The notes under the pieces: generated by a model
What the model was told of the DNA's origin: nothing
Databases searched by the model: none
The model's input: the letters and a program-made list of their open reading frames with translations, nothing else
Position numbers and translations under genes: made by a program
Assembly (NCBI GenBank): GCA_030706145.1
Contig: JAUZPB010000004.1
Location: 23,355 to 87,354 of the forward strand
Direction: 5' to 3'
DNA length: 64,000 nucleotides
Source: Bacteroidota bacterium
GTDB taxonomy: Bacteria > Bacteroidota > Ignavibacteria > Ignavibacteriales > SURF-24
Part shown: positions 23,693 to 32,966 of the stretch, in pieces
Layout of the letters: each line of letters begins with the position of its first letter
Numbering within the stretch: position 1 is the first letter of the stretch

Positions 23693-23899
23693 TTACTTCT
23701 TTTCTTCTTCAGGATTCTCTTTCCTATTCATCTTTATTTCCTGGATCTGATTACGCATATCCTGTGCAAGCTTTTTAAGTTCGCTTAAGCCCTTGCGCAA
23801 TCTTGTACCTGCGGCTGCTTGTCCTTTTTCAGAAAATTTTTGTACATCTGGCTCAAGGCTCTGTACAAATTTCAGCAGTTCATTATACTTTTCTTTCAT
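23693..23899 (-). CDS. Histone H1-like Hc1 family small basic protein
   Basis: 68 aa; KYNELLKFVQSLEPDVQKFSEKGQAAAGTRLRKGLSELKKLAQDMRNQIQEIK matches the pattern of Bacteroidetes Hc1-type proteins. Confidence 0.8.
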   Translation of the reverse strand: MKEKYNELLKFVQSLEPDVQKFSEKGQAAAGTRLRKGLSELKKLAQDMRNQIQEIKMNRKENPEEEKK

Positions 23900-23939
23900 T
23901 TAAGCCTCCGTAATAGATTATAATTAAAGGTTAATTAAG

Positions 23940-26048
23940 TTATTTTATATTTTCAAGAACAATTTCAGAAATATCCTTAACTGCTATATCATCAGCTTTG
24001 TCAAATGCTTTAACACCGTCTGTTAACATGGTCATACAGAACGGACAAGCAGATGCTATAGTTTCGGCGTTAGTTTCAAGAGCTTCCCTGGTTCTCTCAA
24101 CATTAATTCTTGTACCTTCAGTCTCTTCAAGGAACATCCTGCCTCCACCGGCTCCGCAACAGAATCCTCTGTCTTTGTTCCTTTTCATCTCAACTAATTC
24201 CAAACCTTTAATTTTGTTCAGTGAATTCCTTGGTGAATCAAATATACCGTTATATCTACCAAGATAACAAGAATCATGGAAAGTTACTTTATTTATTGTA
24301 GATTCCTGTTTTAATTCTAATTTACCCTGATCAAGCATTTCACTTATGAGTTCAGAATGGTGCTTAACTTCAAAGTTTCCACCGAACTGCTTAAAATCTT
24401 TCTTTAGAGAATTATAGCAATGAGGACAAGCAGTAACAATTTTCTTAACCCCATAATTATTTAGAGTTTCAACATTCTCCATCATCATCATTTGAGCAAG
24501 ATATTCGTTTCCAAGTCTTCTTGCCGTATCGCCATTGCACTTTTCCTCAGTACCCAAAATTCTAAAGTCAATATTAGCTTTTTGCATCAAAGTTGCAAAT
24601 GCTTTTGTAACTTTTTGATATCTTGAGTCAAATGATCCAGCACATCCGACCCAGAAGAGGTATTCGCCATTTGGATCTTCAGCCATAGTCTTTATGTTCA
24701 TCCCCTCTGCCCAGTTAGCCCTATCCTGCCAGTTGAATGCCCAGGGAGTAAAATTTGTCTCGAGATTCTTAAAGACAGGATTCAACTCACTTGGGAAATC
24801 CGATTCAGTTAAGACAAGATTACGTCTCATATCGACAATTGCATCAACATGCTCGATCATTACAGGGCATTCCTGTACGCAAGCCATGCATGTAGTACAA
24901 GCCCATAATTCCTGTGGTGTAATAAAATCATGAACAAGATGCTTTTCAAGAATGGCCTTATTCTCTTCATTGCCATCTTCGCTAAGACCTGCAATAAGTA
25001 AAGGAGCTTTTTCAACTGTCCTTTTTCTTATATCCACCATGATCTTCCTTGGTGAAAGGAGCTTTCCTGTATTGGCTGCCGGGCAAGCAGCTGTGCACCT
25101 TCCGCATTCAGTACATGTATATCCATCCAGCATTTGTTTCCATGTAAGATGCTCTATATCAGCAACTCCAAAACTTTCAGCATTTTCATCTTCAAGATTA
25201 AGCTTTTTCAAAAAGTTTCGTTTATCCTTAAGCCTAGAAAAGAACACATTTGGAATTGAGCTCAAGACATGCAGATGTTTTGAATAAGGAAGAAAATTAA
25301 GGAAGCTTAATACAAATACAATATGTATCCACCAGCAGATTTCGTATACAACTGGAGCAGCTGATGAGTTTGAAGAAAACAGCAATGGAGAAATTGCAGC
25401 AGATAATGGCCTTACTTCATAAGGGTTCAAAGCAAAATTGTTAACAGCTAATGAAGCAATGTTCATTCCAAACATTGAAAGTACAACAACTAAGATCATG
25501 CATAAAATAAATACAGCATCCATCTTTCCCTTATGGCCAACTTCCAGACGCGGTACATGAACGATCAGTCGCCTGTAAAGAGCAGCTAAAACCGAAATAA
25601 TTACAAATACGCCAAAAATATCCTGAGTAATTGTAATTAAGCTGTAGATTGGGCCAAGAAATCTTAAACTAAATGGACTGTAAAATCCTTGGAGCAGGCT
25701 TTCAATAACAGCAAATAAAAAGAGCATGAAGCCCCAAAAGATCAAAAAATGAATTGTTCCAGCTACCGGGTCACGAAGTAATTTGGATTGTCCGAAGGCT
25801 ATCTTAAGAACATTTTTGATCCTTTCGCCAATATTATCGAACCTGTCTTCTTTCTGTCCAACCATTAAATAACTGATGAGTCTTCTGACGTTATAAATAA
25901 TCAGAGCCATTGCTGCCAGAAAGACTACGATAAAAATGAAATTTTTAATTCCCATAGAACTTCTTTTGATAATGAAACGGAATATTTTTACAAAAATTAA
26001 GGGTAAAATTGGATAAAGAAATGGGATAAAATAATACCAAATATCCAC
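23940..26048 (-). CDS. Membrane-bound Fe-S oxidoreductase (HdrD/FadF-like; putative ETF:menaquinone oxidoreductase)
   Basis: N-terminal multi-TM domain (NarI-like), two 4Fe-4S motifs (CTECGRCTAACP, CTTCMACVQECP), two CCG domains (CPHCYNSL, FCCGAGGGRMF). Confidence 0.82.
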   Translation of the reverse strand: MDIWYYFIPFLYPILPLIFVKIFRFIIKRSSMGIKNFIFIVVFLAAMALIIYNVRRLISYLMVGQKEDRFDNIGERIKNVLKIAFGQSKLLRDPVAGTIHFLIFWGFMLFLFAVIESLLQGFYSPFSLRFLGPIYSLITITQDIFGVFVIISVLAALYRRLIVHVPRLEVGHKGKMDAVFILCMILVVVLSMFGMNIASLAVNNFALNPYEVRPLSAAISPLLFSSNSSAAPVVYEICWWIHIVFVLSFLNFLPYSKHLHVLSSIPNVFFSRLKDKRNFLKKLNLEDENAESFGVADIEHLTWKQMLDGYTCTECGRCTAACPAANTGKLLSPRKIMVDIRKRTVEKAPLLIAGLSEDGNEENKAILEKHLVHDFITPQELWACTTCMACVQECPVMIEHVDAIVDMRRNLVLTESDFPSELNPVFKNLETNFTPWAFNWQDRANWAEGMNIKTMAEDPNGEYLFWVGCAGSFDSRYQKVTKAFATLMQKANIDFRILGTEEKCNGDTARRLGNEYLAQMMMMENVETLNNYGVKKIVTACPHCYNSLKKDFKQFGGNFEVKHHSELISEMLDQGKLELKQESTINKVTFHDSCYLGRYNGIFDSPRNSLNKIKGLELVEMKRNKDRGFCCGAGGGRMFLEETEGTRINVERTREALETNAETIASACPFCMTMLTDGVKAFDKADDIAVKDISEIVLENIK

Positions 26049-26120
26049 ACATTTTTACATTATCCAAAATTATGCATACAAAATAGTTTCAAAGCAAGTA
26101 AACAGCAAGAGCATATAACA

Positions 26121-26178
26121 AAAAAACCTTTCAATTTGCTTCAAAAATAGATTTTTTTTGCAATCTGAAAGGTTTTAA
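26121..26178 (-). terminator. Intrinsic terminator after bioY
   Basis: AAAACCTTTCA (26123-26133) / TGAAAGGTTTT (26166-26176), T-tract on minus strand. Confidence 0.65.
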
Positions 26179-26197
26179 TGTCTTATTTAGCAAATAT

Positions 26198-26773
26198 TTA
26201 TAAAGGTAATCTTGCGTATCTTTTGGATATTCCTGAATAAATAGAGGCAGCAGCAGCGAGTTTAATTAAATCCCAGACAGAAAAGATTACAGCACCGACA
26301 AAGAAAGAATCTCCTAAACCTTTTCCCCAGAATAAGCTTAAGTATGAGGCCCCTAAGAAAAGTATTAGGAAAGAAGCCAAGGTCATTGAAATTGCAACTG
26401 ATAAAAGGCTTTTGTTTTTTTCAGTAGCCAAGCCAACTAAATATGCAGCAACAGGGAAAGCCAATAGGTATCCACCTGTAGGTCCGAATAAACTTGTAAA
26501 ACTGCTAAAATTGGCAAAGACAGGCAATCCAATTGCTCCTAAACCAAGATAAAGTATTTGACTTAATGCCCCGTTCTTTGGGCCAAGAAATGCTCCGGCC
26601 ATTAATACAAGCATAGTTTGTAAAGTAAATGGAACAGGTTGAACAGGAACGGAAACCTGAGCAGCTAAGAAGGTCAGAACTGCAAAAGCTGAAACCCAGA
26701 ACAATTCTGAAGAAACAACCTTACCAAAATATTTTAAGCCTGTTAAATTTTTTACATTTTCATTTACGGACAT
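26198..26773 (-). CDS. bioY: Biotin transporter BioY
   Basis: VPVQPVPFTLQTMLVLMAGAFLGPKNGALSQILYLGLGAIGLPVF...GPTGGYLLAFPVAAYL. Confidence 0.95.
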   Translation of the reverse strand: MSVNENVKNLTGLKYFGKVVSSELFWVSAFAVLTFLAAQVSVPVQPVPFTLQTMLVLMAGAFLGPKNGALSQILYLGLGAIGLPVFANFSSFTSLFGPTGGYLLAFPVAAYLVGLATEKNKSLLSVAISMTLASFLILFLGASYLSLFWGKGLGDSFFVGAVIFSVWDLIKLAAAASIYSGISKRYARLPL

Positions 26774-26775
26774 CT

Positions 26776-27624
26776 TTACCTCGATTTGATTAAATTATTT
26801 TCTAAAAATTCGTAAGTCTTATTTAGCAACTTTTCAAACTTATCATTTGACCCTTCAAAGGGATGTTTAATGTCAAAAGTATGTCCAGTCGCTTGTATCT
26901 TAAATAATTCTGTCTTTGATTTATCTGACCAGTGAAATATTTGATCAGCTTCAGCTATAGGAACTGCCAGGTCCTGTTCCCCATGCGCTATAAGTAGCGG
27001 CCTGTTGAGCTTTTTAACTGCCCTTTCAATATTTAACAGATCATCCTTGTTTTTCTCAATATCTTCGAGCAAAGTAACATTTAATCTCATTAGTTGACCG
27101 GTACGCTGGTTTACAACCTCAAAAAATCCATTCTTCTTCCACTGCTCTTTCTGCCTGGGTGAATACCTGTCCAATCTTGAAATTGAAGCCCATAATGCAA
27201 CTGCTTTAACTTCTCTTTTCTGGTAGGCTGTTAAAAGAGCAATTGCGCCGCCACGGCTGTGTCCAAGTAGTGCTATTTGTGGCTTGCTGACCTTTCCGAA
27301 AAAGCCATTTTCATAAGCATCTATTAATTCAGATGACTCACTAATTTCTCTTGAAAAGGTATTTTTTGCAAATTTGTCAATTTCAGTAAACTTTTCCGGA
27401 TCACTGCCTATTCCATTATGCGAAAAATTAAATGTAAGAACAAAAAGACCCTTTTCAGCAAAATACCTGGCCAGATAAGGACCGAATCCCCAATCCTTAA
27501 ATCCCTTAAAGCCATGGACAAATATCAGGCAGCCATTATTAAGATTCTCACAACCATAGGCTGAAATTTTTAACTGGTTATTATCTTTTGTTTTAAGTGC
27601 GAAATCTTTAATAATCATACCCAA
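26776..27624 (-). CDS. Alpha/beta hydrolase
   Basis: FVHGFKGFKDWGFGPYLARYFAEKG, GHSRGGAIALL nucleophile elbow. Confidence 0.88.
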   Translation of the reverse strand: MGMIIKDFALKTKDNNQLKISAYGCENLNNGCLIFVHGFKGFKDWGFGPYLARYFAEKGLFVLTFNFSHNGIGSDPEKFTEIDKFAKNTFSREISESSELIDAYENGFFGKVSKPQIALLGHSRGGAIALLTAYQKREVKAVALWASISRLDRYSPRQKEQWKKNGFFEVVNQRTGQLMRLNVTLLEDIEKNKDDLLNIERAVKKLNRPLLIAHGEQDLAVPIAEADQIFHWSDKSKTELFKIQATGHTFDIKHPFEGSNDKFEKLLNKTYEFLENNLIKSR

Positions 27625-27816
27625 ATATGTCTATAATGATATGAAAAATCAAGAATTATCGTTTTTTGGGAAAACAGCTCAAAAATTAAAAATTCCAATT
27701 AAAAAAAATGCTATTCCAAACTTGCCGAAATATATTTATCTTGGTAAGCTTTAAATTAAAGTTAATGAAAAAGCTAGTTCACTTTTAGTCTGTATTTATT
27801 TAATTTACTAGAGGGA

Positions 27817-28974
27817 TTGAATTTTAATATGAATTTTAACTTAACTCAAGAGCAGAAAATGCTCAGAGAAATGGTACGTGAATTTGCCAAATCTGAGGTA
27901 AAACCCTTGGCATGCAAAATAGATGTTGACGAAGAGATTCCAAAGGAACTAATTAAAAAGCTCGCAGAGGTTGGACTTTTAGGAACAGCATTTCCCGAAG
28001 AATATGGCGGGGGCGGTTTTGGCGAAGTTGGTTTTTGTATTGCACAGGAAGAAATTACGCGTGCCTGTGGCTCAACAGCAACAATGATTGGAGCACATCA
28101 ATCCATAGGTACAAACTCAATATATATAGGTGGTTCTGAAGAGCTAAAAAGAAAGTACTTACCAGCTCTTGCTTCTGGAGAAAAAATAGCCGCTTTTGTT
28201 TTAACAGAACCAAATGCAGGCTCAGATGCGTTTAGTCTAAATACGACGGCCAAGCTAGAGAAAGACAAATGGATCATAAATGGATCAAAGGTATGGATAA
28301 CAAATGCAGGCATTTGCGATGTTATGGCTGTATATGCCAGGACTGAAAGAGGTATTACCGGATTTGTAGTCGATGCCCATACTCCCGGAATATTTATTGG
28401 GCCTAAGGAAAAGAAACTTGGCATAAGAGGTAGTGTAACCAATGCAATCACATTTGAAAATGTTGAAGTTCCCAAAGAGAATATAATTGGAGTTGAAGGA
28501 CGCGGATTTCTGATAGCTATGGCCGCATTGGATTCTGGTCGTATTGGTGTTGGAGCTTGTTGCCTGGGTGCATCAAAGGAACTACTTGAAATTTCTACTA
28601 GATACAGCAATCAGAGAAAGCAATTTAAGCAATCAATCTCTCAATTTCAGGCAATACAATTTATGCTAGCTGAAATGACGGCAAAAATTTATGCTATGGA
28701 GAGCCTACTTTACAGAACTGCACAAAATTACGATGATAAAAAGGAAATATCACAGGAAGCTGCAATTGTTAAGCTGTATTGTTCTGAAGCTGTATCAGAC
28801 ATTGCCGATAAAGCTTTACAGATTCATGGTGGTATGGGATTTTCAAGGGAACTGCCTCTGGAAAGATATTACCGTGATGCCAGAATTTTGAGAATATTTG
28901 AGGGTACTAGCGAAATTCAAAAGATGATAATTGGGAAAAAGACGATAAAAAACAATGGAGTGTGGAAGTTTTGA
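27817..28974 (+). CDS. Acyl-CoA dehydrogenase
   Basis: FVLTEPNAGSDAFSLNTTA, GSKVWITNAG, QIHGGMGFSRELPLERYYRDARILRIFEGTSEIQ. Confidence 0.96.
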   Translation: MNFNMNFNLTQEQKMLREMVREFAKSEVKPLACKIDVDEEIPKELIKKLAEVGLLGTAFPEEYGGGGFGEVGFCIAQEEITRACGSTATMIGAHQSIGTNSIYIGGSEELKRKYLPALASGEKIAAFVLTEPNAGSDAFSLNTTAKLEKDKWIINGSKVWITNAGICDVMAVYARTERGITGFVVDAHTPGIFIGPKEKKLGIRGSVTNAITFENVEVPKENIIGVEGRGFLIAMAALDSGRIGVGACCLGASKELLEISTRYSNQRKQFKQSISQFQAIQFMLAEMTAKIYAMESLLYRTAQNYDDKKEISQEAAIVKLYCSEAVSDIADKALQIHGGMGFSRELPLERYYRDARILRIFEGTSEIQKMIIGKKTIKNNGVWKF

Positions 28975-29729
28975 TGAACAAGTTACTGGTTATACCATCT
29001 ATTGATATTAAAGATGGGAAAACTGTAAGAGTCGTACAGGGCATTCCAGAATTAGATTGCCCTGATTACGGAAATGATCCGGTTGAGATGGCACTTATTT
29101 GGCGAGCTGAAAATGCAAAATGCATCCATGTAGTTGACTTTAATGCCGCCTGGGATGGAAGCGGGAGTCCAAATTCCTCTGTAATTGAACAGATCTGCTC
29201 TTCTGTTATTATTCCAGTGCAGCTTGGCGGCGGAATTAGAAGTCTTGATGCTGCAAAAAGAGCTATGGATATGGGAGTCTATAGAATAGTCATTGGCAGC
29301 CTTGCAGTTGAAAATCCAACTGAATTCAGGAAAATTCTAGATACCTTCGGCCCAAAGCATGTGGCAGCAGCAATTGACTCATTTGAAAATGAAGTAGTCA
29401 TAAGAGGAAGACAAGTCAAGACAAGGCTTACTCCGCTGAAATTTGCCCTGGATCTAAACCAATGGGGTGTAGAAAGATATATAGTGACTGATGTAAGAAC
29501 AAATGGTATGATGTTGGGCCCTAATATTGGTCTTTCAAAAAGTATAGCAGAATACACAAATAAAAAAGTTACACTTTCTGGCGGTATTCGAAATAAAGAT
29601 GATTTAATGGATGTACAAAAATGCTTAGATTATGGGGTCGATTCTGTAATTGTCGGCAGAGCTCTTTACGAAAATAAATTTCCTTGTCAGAGATTGTGGC
29701 GTGTAGCTGAATTTGGAATTTTTTCCTGA
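28974..29729 (+). CDS. HisA-like (beta/alpha)8 barrel protein with catalytic Asp->Asn
   Basis: IPSIDIKDGKTVRVVQG, LGGGIRSLDAAK, LSGGIRNKDDL, IVGRALYE. ATG at 28974 overlaps the preceding stop (TGATG). Confidence 0.88.
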   Translation: MNKLLVIPSIDIKDGKTVRVVQGIPELDCPDYGNDPVEMALIWRAENAKCIHVVDFNAAWDGSGSPNSSVIEQICSSVIIPVQLGGGIRSLDAAKRAMDMGVYRIVIGSLAVENPTEFRKILDTFGPKHVAAAIDSFENEVVIRGRQVKTRLTPLKFALDLNQWGVERYIVTDVRTNGMMLGPNIGLSKSIAEYTNKKVTLSGGIRNKDDLMDVQKCLDYGVDSVIVGRALYENKFPCQRLWRVAEFGIFS

Positions 29730-29740
29730 GGTAAAAACAA

Positions 29741-30304
29741 ATGGATAATGAAAAGAAAATAAAGAAGCAAAGTAATTTCCTATCAAATCTTTTTAAGACT
29801 CCTACAGAAAAAACTGAGCTTGTAGATTTTATGCTCTCTATTCCTCCATTTAAGGAGTTAAATGCAAAGGAGTTTGAGCATTTGTTTAGTATTATGCATG
29901 ACCGCGTGTATTTAGCAAACGAGTATGTTTTTTATCAGGGGGATCCTAGTATTGCTTTATACGTTGTATTAGATGGTGAAGTAGAATTTGTATCTCAAAT
30001 TGAAAATGGGCAAAAGCTGACAATCTCAAAGTACATAAAAGGTGATTTTTTCGGTGAATTCGCCCTATTAGAAGATGAAAAAAGGATAGCTTCGGCTGTA
30101 ACGTTAAAGGATTCAAAGCTCCTGGTAATATTTAAACCCGATCTTGATGAGTTTGTTGATAAGTTTCCAAAGAAGGGGCTCAAGATATTGAAAGGTCTGT
30201 CACAGATATTTGCCTTCAGATTACGCAATCTAAATCAGGAATATATAAATCTTTATTTCAAAAAAAGGCATGAAATGGAGGTTAGCAATGGAGTCCCAGA
30301 TTAA
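29741..30304 (+). CDS. Cyclic nucleotide-binding domain protein (no HTH)
   Basis: YVFYQGDPSIALYVVLDGEVEFV...GDFFGEFALLEDEKRIASAVTLKDSKLLVI is a cNMP-binding fold; 187 aa with no DNA-binding domain. Confidence 0.88.
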   Translation: MDNEKKIKKQSNFLSNLFKTPTEKTELVDFMLSIPPFKELNAKEFEHLFSIMHDRVYLANEYVFYQGDPSIALYVVLDGEVEFVSQIENGQKLTISKYIKGDFFGEFALLEDEKRIASAVTLKDSKLLVIFKPDLDEFVDKFPKKGLKILKGLSQIFAFRLRNLNQEYINLYFKKRHEMEVSNGVPD

Positions 30305-30764
30305 AACTATTCTTGTTCCGGTTGATTTTTCTGAGTATTCAAAACAAGCACTTAAATATGCTTACTGCATGGCAAAGGATTATCAGGCCAAACTTTTTAT
30401 TCTCTATGTAATTGAGCCTGTTGTTTACCCTGCTGATTTCAGTATGGGCCAGTTTGCTCTCCCCTCTATTGATTCTGAAATCTCAATAAAAGCTTCTGAA
30501 GAGCTTGAAAGCCTTGCCAAGGATGAACTTGGATGCGATATTAACTGTACTACACTTGTAAAGATCGGTAAACCATTTGTCGAAATAAATGAAACTGCCT
30601 CAGAGATAGATGCCGATCTTATAATTATAGCCTCTCATGGACATACAGGTGTAGAACACATATTATTTGGTTCCACCGCAGAAAAAGTTGTAAGGAAAGC
30701 TCCCTGCCCTGTCCTTACTTTACGCTCCCCACTTAAGGGTTTTAAATACAAGGGAGAACAATAA
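30288..30764 (+). CDS. Universal stress protein UspA family
   Basis: TILVPVDFSEYSKQALKYAY...IIIASHGHTGVEHILFGSTAEKVVRKAPCPVLTLR; start at ATG 30288 after GGAGG. Confidence 0.94.
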   Translation: MESQIKTILVPVDFSEYSKQALKYAYCMAKDYQAKLFILYVIEPVVYPADFSMGQFALPSIDSEISIKASEELESLAKDELGCDINCTTLVKIGKPFVEINETASEIDADLIIIASHGHTGVEHILFGSTAEKVVRKAPCPVLTLRSPLKGFKYKGEQ

Positions 30765-30853
30765 AAGGCTATTAGTAAGTCTTTCCTTCGTAAAAGTTAA
30801 AAGTCACACATTGCTTGATATTTTTTTTATTAAGCGAATCATTTTTTAGAGAT

Positions 30854-31639
30854 ATGGATAAAGAACTCACTGCAATAGTGCAAAATACTACGGCAGGATC
30901 GACAGAACTTCTGCTGCTATTAAATGAGTACTTTCGGAAAAGCAAAGTAAACTTATCGGAAATAAGTAAGCTTATTCCCACAATAATGGGAAAACTAGGC
31001 AGCTTTGCAGTAATCCGGAATTATATTTTACGGCTGCAGAGTTTTGTTAGAGATAATGATTATGAAGCATATTCAGAATATATTACCAGCCTTAGTAAGA
31101 ATTACGAGAAGAAATATCTTAACCTATACTTAAAAGCAAAACCATATCTTGAAAAAACTTCAACAGTAATTACATTGTCCAATAGTCACACTTTATTTGA
31201 AGTATTCAGACTATGGAAAAAGGATCAGAAAAATGTAAGAATAATTATTTGTGAATCTCGCCCAAAAGAAGAAGGGAAGCTATTTGCTGAAAAACTATTA
31301 AAGCTTGGAATAATGGTTCAGCTGATAACAGAAGCAATGATGGCAATGTATATGAATGATACAGATGCAGCAATAATTGGGGCAGATCAGATATTCCTAA
31401 ATGGGGATATTGTAAATAAAACCGGGAGCAGAACACTGGCTGTAACGGCCAGGTATTTTAAGAAGCCTCTTTATGTAATATCCTTTAGTGATAAATATTT
31501 AAATACATCTTCCGGATATAAAGCAAAGCTTTATCCTCCGGAAGATGTGTGGAATTTCAAACACACAAAACTAAAAATAAAGAATTATTATTTTGAAACT
31601 GTAGAAAAAAGGCTAATAAAAAAGATAATAACTGTTTAA
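30854..31639 (+). CDS. eIF2B alpha/beta/delta-like (MtnA/ribose-1,5-bisphosphate isomerase superfamily) protein
   Basis: TLSNSHTLFEVF, ICESRPKEEGKLFAEKLLKLGI, IIGADQIFLNGDIVNKTGSRTLAVTARYFKKPLYV; ATG at 30854 preferred over TTG at 30815. Confidence 0.78.
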   Translation: MDKELTAIVQNTTAGSTELLLLLNEYFRKSKVNLSEISKLIPTIMGKLGSFAVIRNYILRLQSFVRDNDYEAYSEYITSLSKNYEKKYLNLYLKAKPYLEKTSTVITLSNSHTLFEVFRLWKKDQKNVRIIICESRPKEEGKLFAEKLLKLGIMVQLITEAMMAMYMNDTDAAIIGADQIFLNGDIVNKTGSRTLAVTARYFKKPLYVISFSDKYLNTSSGYKAKLYPPEDVWNFKHTKLKIKNYYFETVEKRLIKKIITV

Positions 31640-31656
31640 TTATGCTTTTTTTTGCA

Positions 31657-32037
31657 TTACAATTCATTCACAAATACAATAGCAAAACTGGTTACATAAT
31701 TTTGTGAATGACTCATTGTGAGTTTTAAGCCTTTGTCATTTCCAAGATATTCATCTAATTTCCCGTATAGTTTTACTGAGGGTTTGCCACTAAGCTCATT
31801 ATATATCTCTATATCTTTCCAGTTAAACCCTCCATCCCAGCCTTCCGAAAGGGCCTTTGCTACAGCTTCTTTGGCTGCAAAGCGGGCGGCAAGATGCTGA
31901 TACTTATTTGGTTTACTCAAACAATATTGAAGTTCAACTTCAGTAAATATCTTGTTTAAGAATTTGTCTCCAAAGCGGTCAACGCTCTGTTTAATTCTAT
32001 CAATCTCAATTATATCTATTCCAATTCCTATTACCAT
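31657..32037 (-). CDS. acpS: Holo-[acyl-carrier-protein] synthase
   Basis: GIGIDIIEIDRIK, RFAAKEAVAKAL, MSHSQNYVTSFAIV. Confidence 0.95.
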   Translation of the reverse strand: MVIGIGIDIIEIDRIKQSVDRFGDKFLNKIFTEVELQYCLSKPNKYQHLAARFAAKEAVAKALSEGWDGGFNWKDIEIYNELSGKPSVKLYGKLDEYLGNDKGLKLTMSHSQNYVTSFAIVFVNEL

Positions 32038-32051
32038 ACTTAGAATACCAT

Positions 32052-32966
32052 TTAAAACAACTTGATATGAGCATCAACATTCAGACCTTTTTCTTTTAAC
32101 TGGTCCATCAGGACCTTTGTAAGGTCTTTTACCTGTTGCAATGAGTTTTTAACATCGGTTAGAAGCTGCTCATCATAGAGAACTTTACCAAGGTTATTTT
32201 TCCCAGATGTAGTCTCATCAGTCAGTTTATTCAGTTTTGTCAGGAGATCATTTGTATTTTGCATAACAGTCTGAACTTCCTCAAGAGAGTTTTTCATTTT
32301 ATCTTTATTCTCTTTCATAAAGACTGTTGCTTCCCTGGAAAGCTGAGCTGTATTACCAGTCAATTCCTTGAAATTTGTCCGGTTCTCATCTATCATAACA
32401 TTAAGTTTCTGACTAATGGAAGATAGGTTTGAAACCGAAGATTTAAGCTGTGAGTTAAAATCCTTATCACTAAGGACACTATTCATTGAAGAAAGTGTAA
32501 CCTGCATTTCCTTTATAATTTTTATCAGGTCATCCTGAACAGAACCTAACATTGCCATAACAGCCGGGACATCGGCATAAAATGTTCCTTGCTGCAACTT
32601 GGAATAGTTCATCTCTTTATCCGAAACCCCAGGTCTGATTTCAACTTTTTTCCCTCCCATAAGGTCAAGCATAGAAATACCAAAGGTTGCATCCTCTTTT
32701 AGCTTAACATCAGGATCCAGTACAGTACGGACAATAGCTGAATTGCCGGAAATTTGTATTTCATCGACAACACCTTTCCTGACCCCGTTTACAGTAACAA
32801 TATCCCCTTTTTCAAGTCCATTTGCCGATTGAAAACTTATTGTAACTACTTTTTGATCAGAAGAGAGCTTAAAATTCTTTGCCCATCCAATAACCCAGAT
32901 AAGCAAAATGAAAGCGGTTAAAGAAGTTAGACCAACTTTAATCAGAGTTTTTCTTTTGTCTCGCAT
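32052..32966 (-). CDS. MlaD/MCE domain-containing protein
   Basis: TM N-term then MCE fold: SFQSANGLEKGDIVTVNGVRKGVVDEIQI...DVKLKEDATFGISMLDLMGGKKVEIRPG; coiled-coil C-term. Confidence 0.88.
   Translation of the reverse strand: MRDKRKTLIKVGLTSLTAFILLIWVIGWAKNFKLSSDQKVVTISFQSANGLEKGDIVTVNGVRKGVVDEIQISGNSAIVRTVLDPDVKLKEDATFGISMLDLMGGKKVEIRPGVSDKEMNYSKLQQGTFYADVPAVMAMLGSVQDDLIKIIKEMQVTLSSMNSVLSDKDFNSQLKSSVSNLSSISQKLNVMIDENRTNFKELTGNTAQLSREATVFMKENKDKMKNSLEEVQTVMQNTNDLLTKLNKLTDETTSGKNNLGKVLYDEQLLTDVKNSLQQVKDLTKVLMDQLKEKGLNVDAHIKLF

Noticed and set aside
28098-28610. 170 aa ORF antisense to acyl-CoA dehydrogenase
   Set aside because: Shadow ORF within a conserved gene; no recognisable domain
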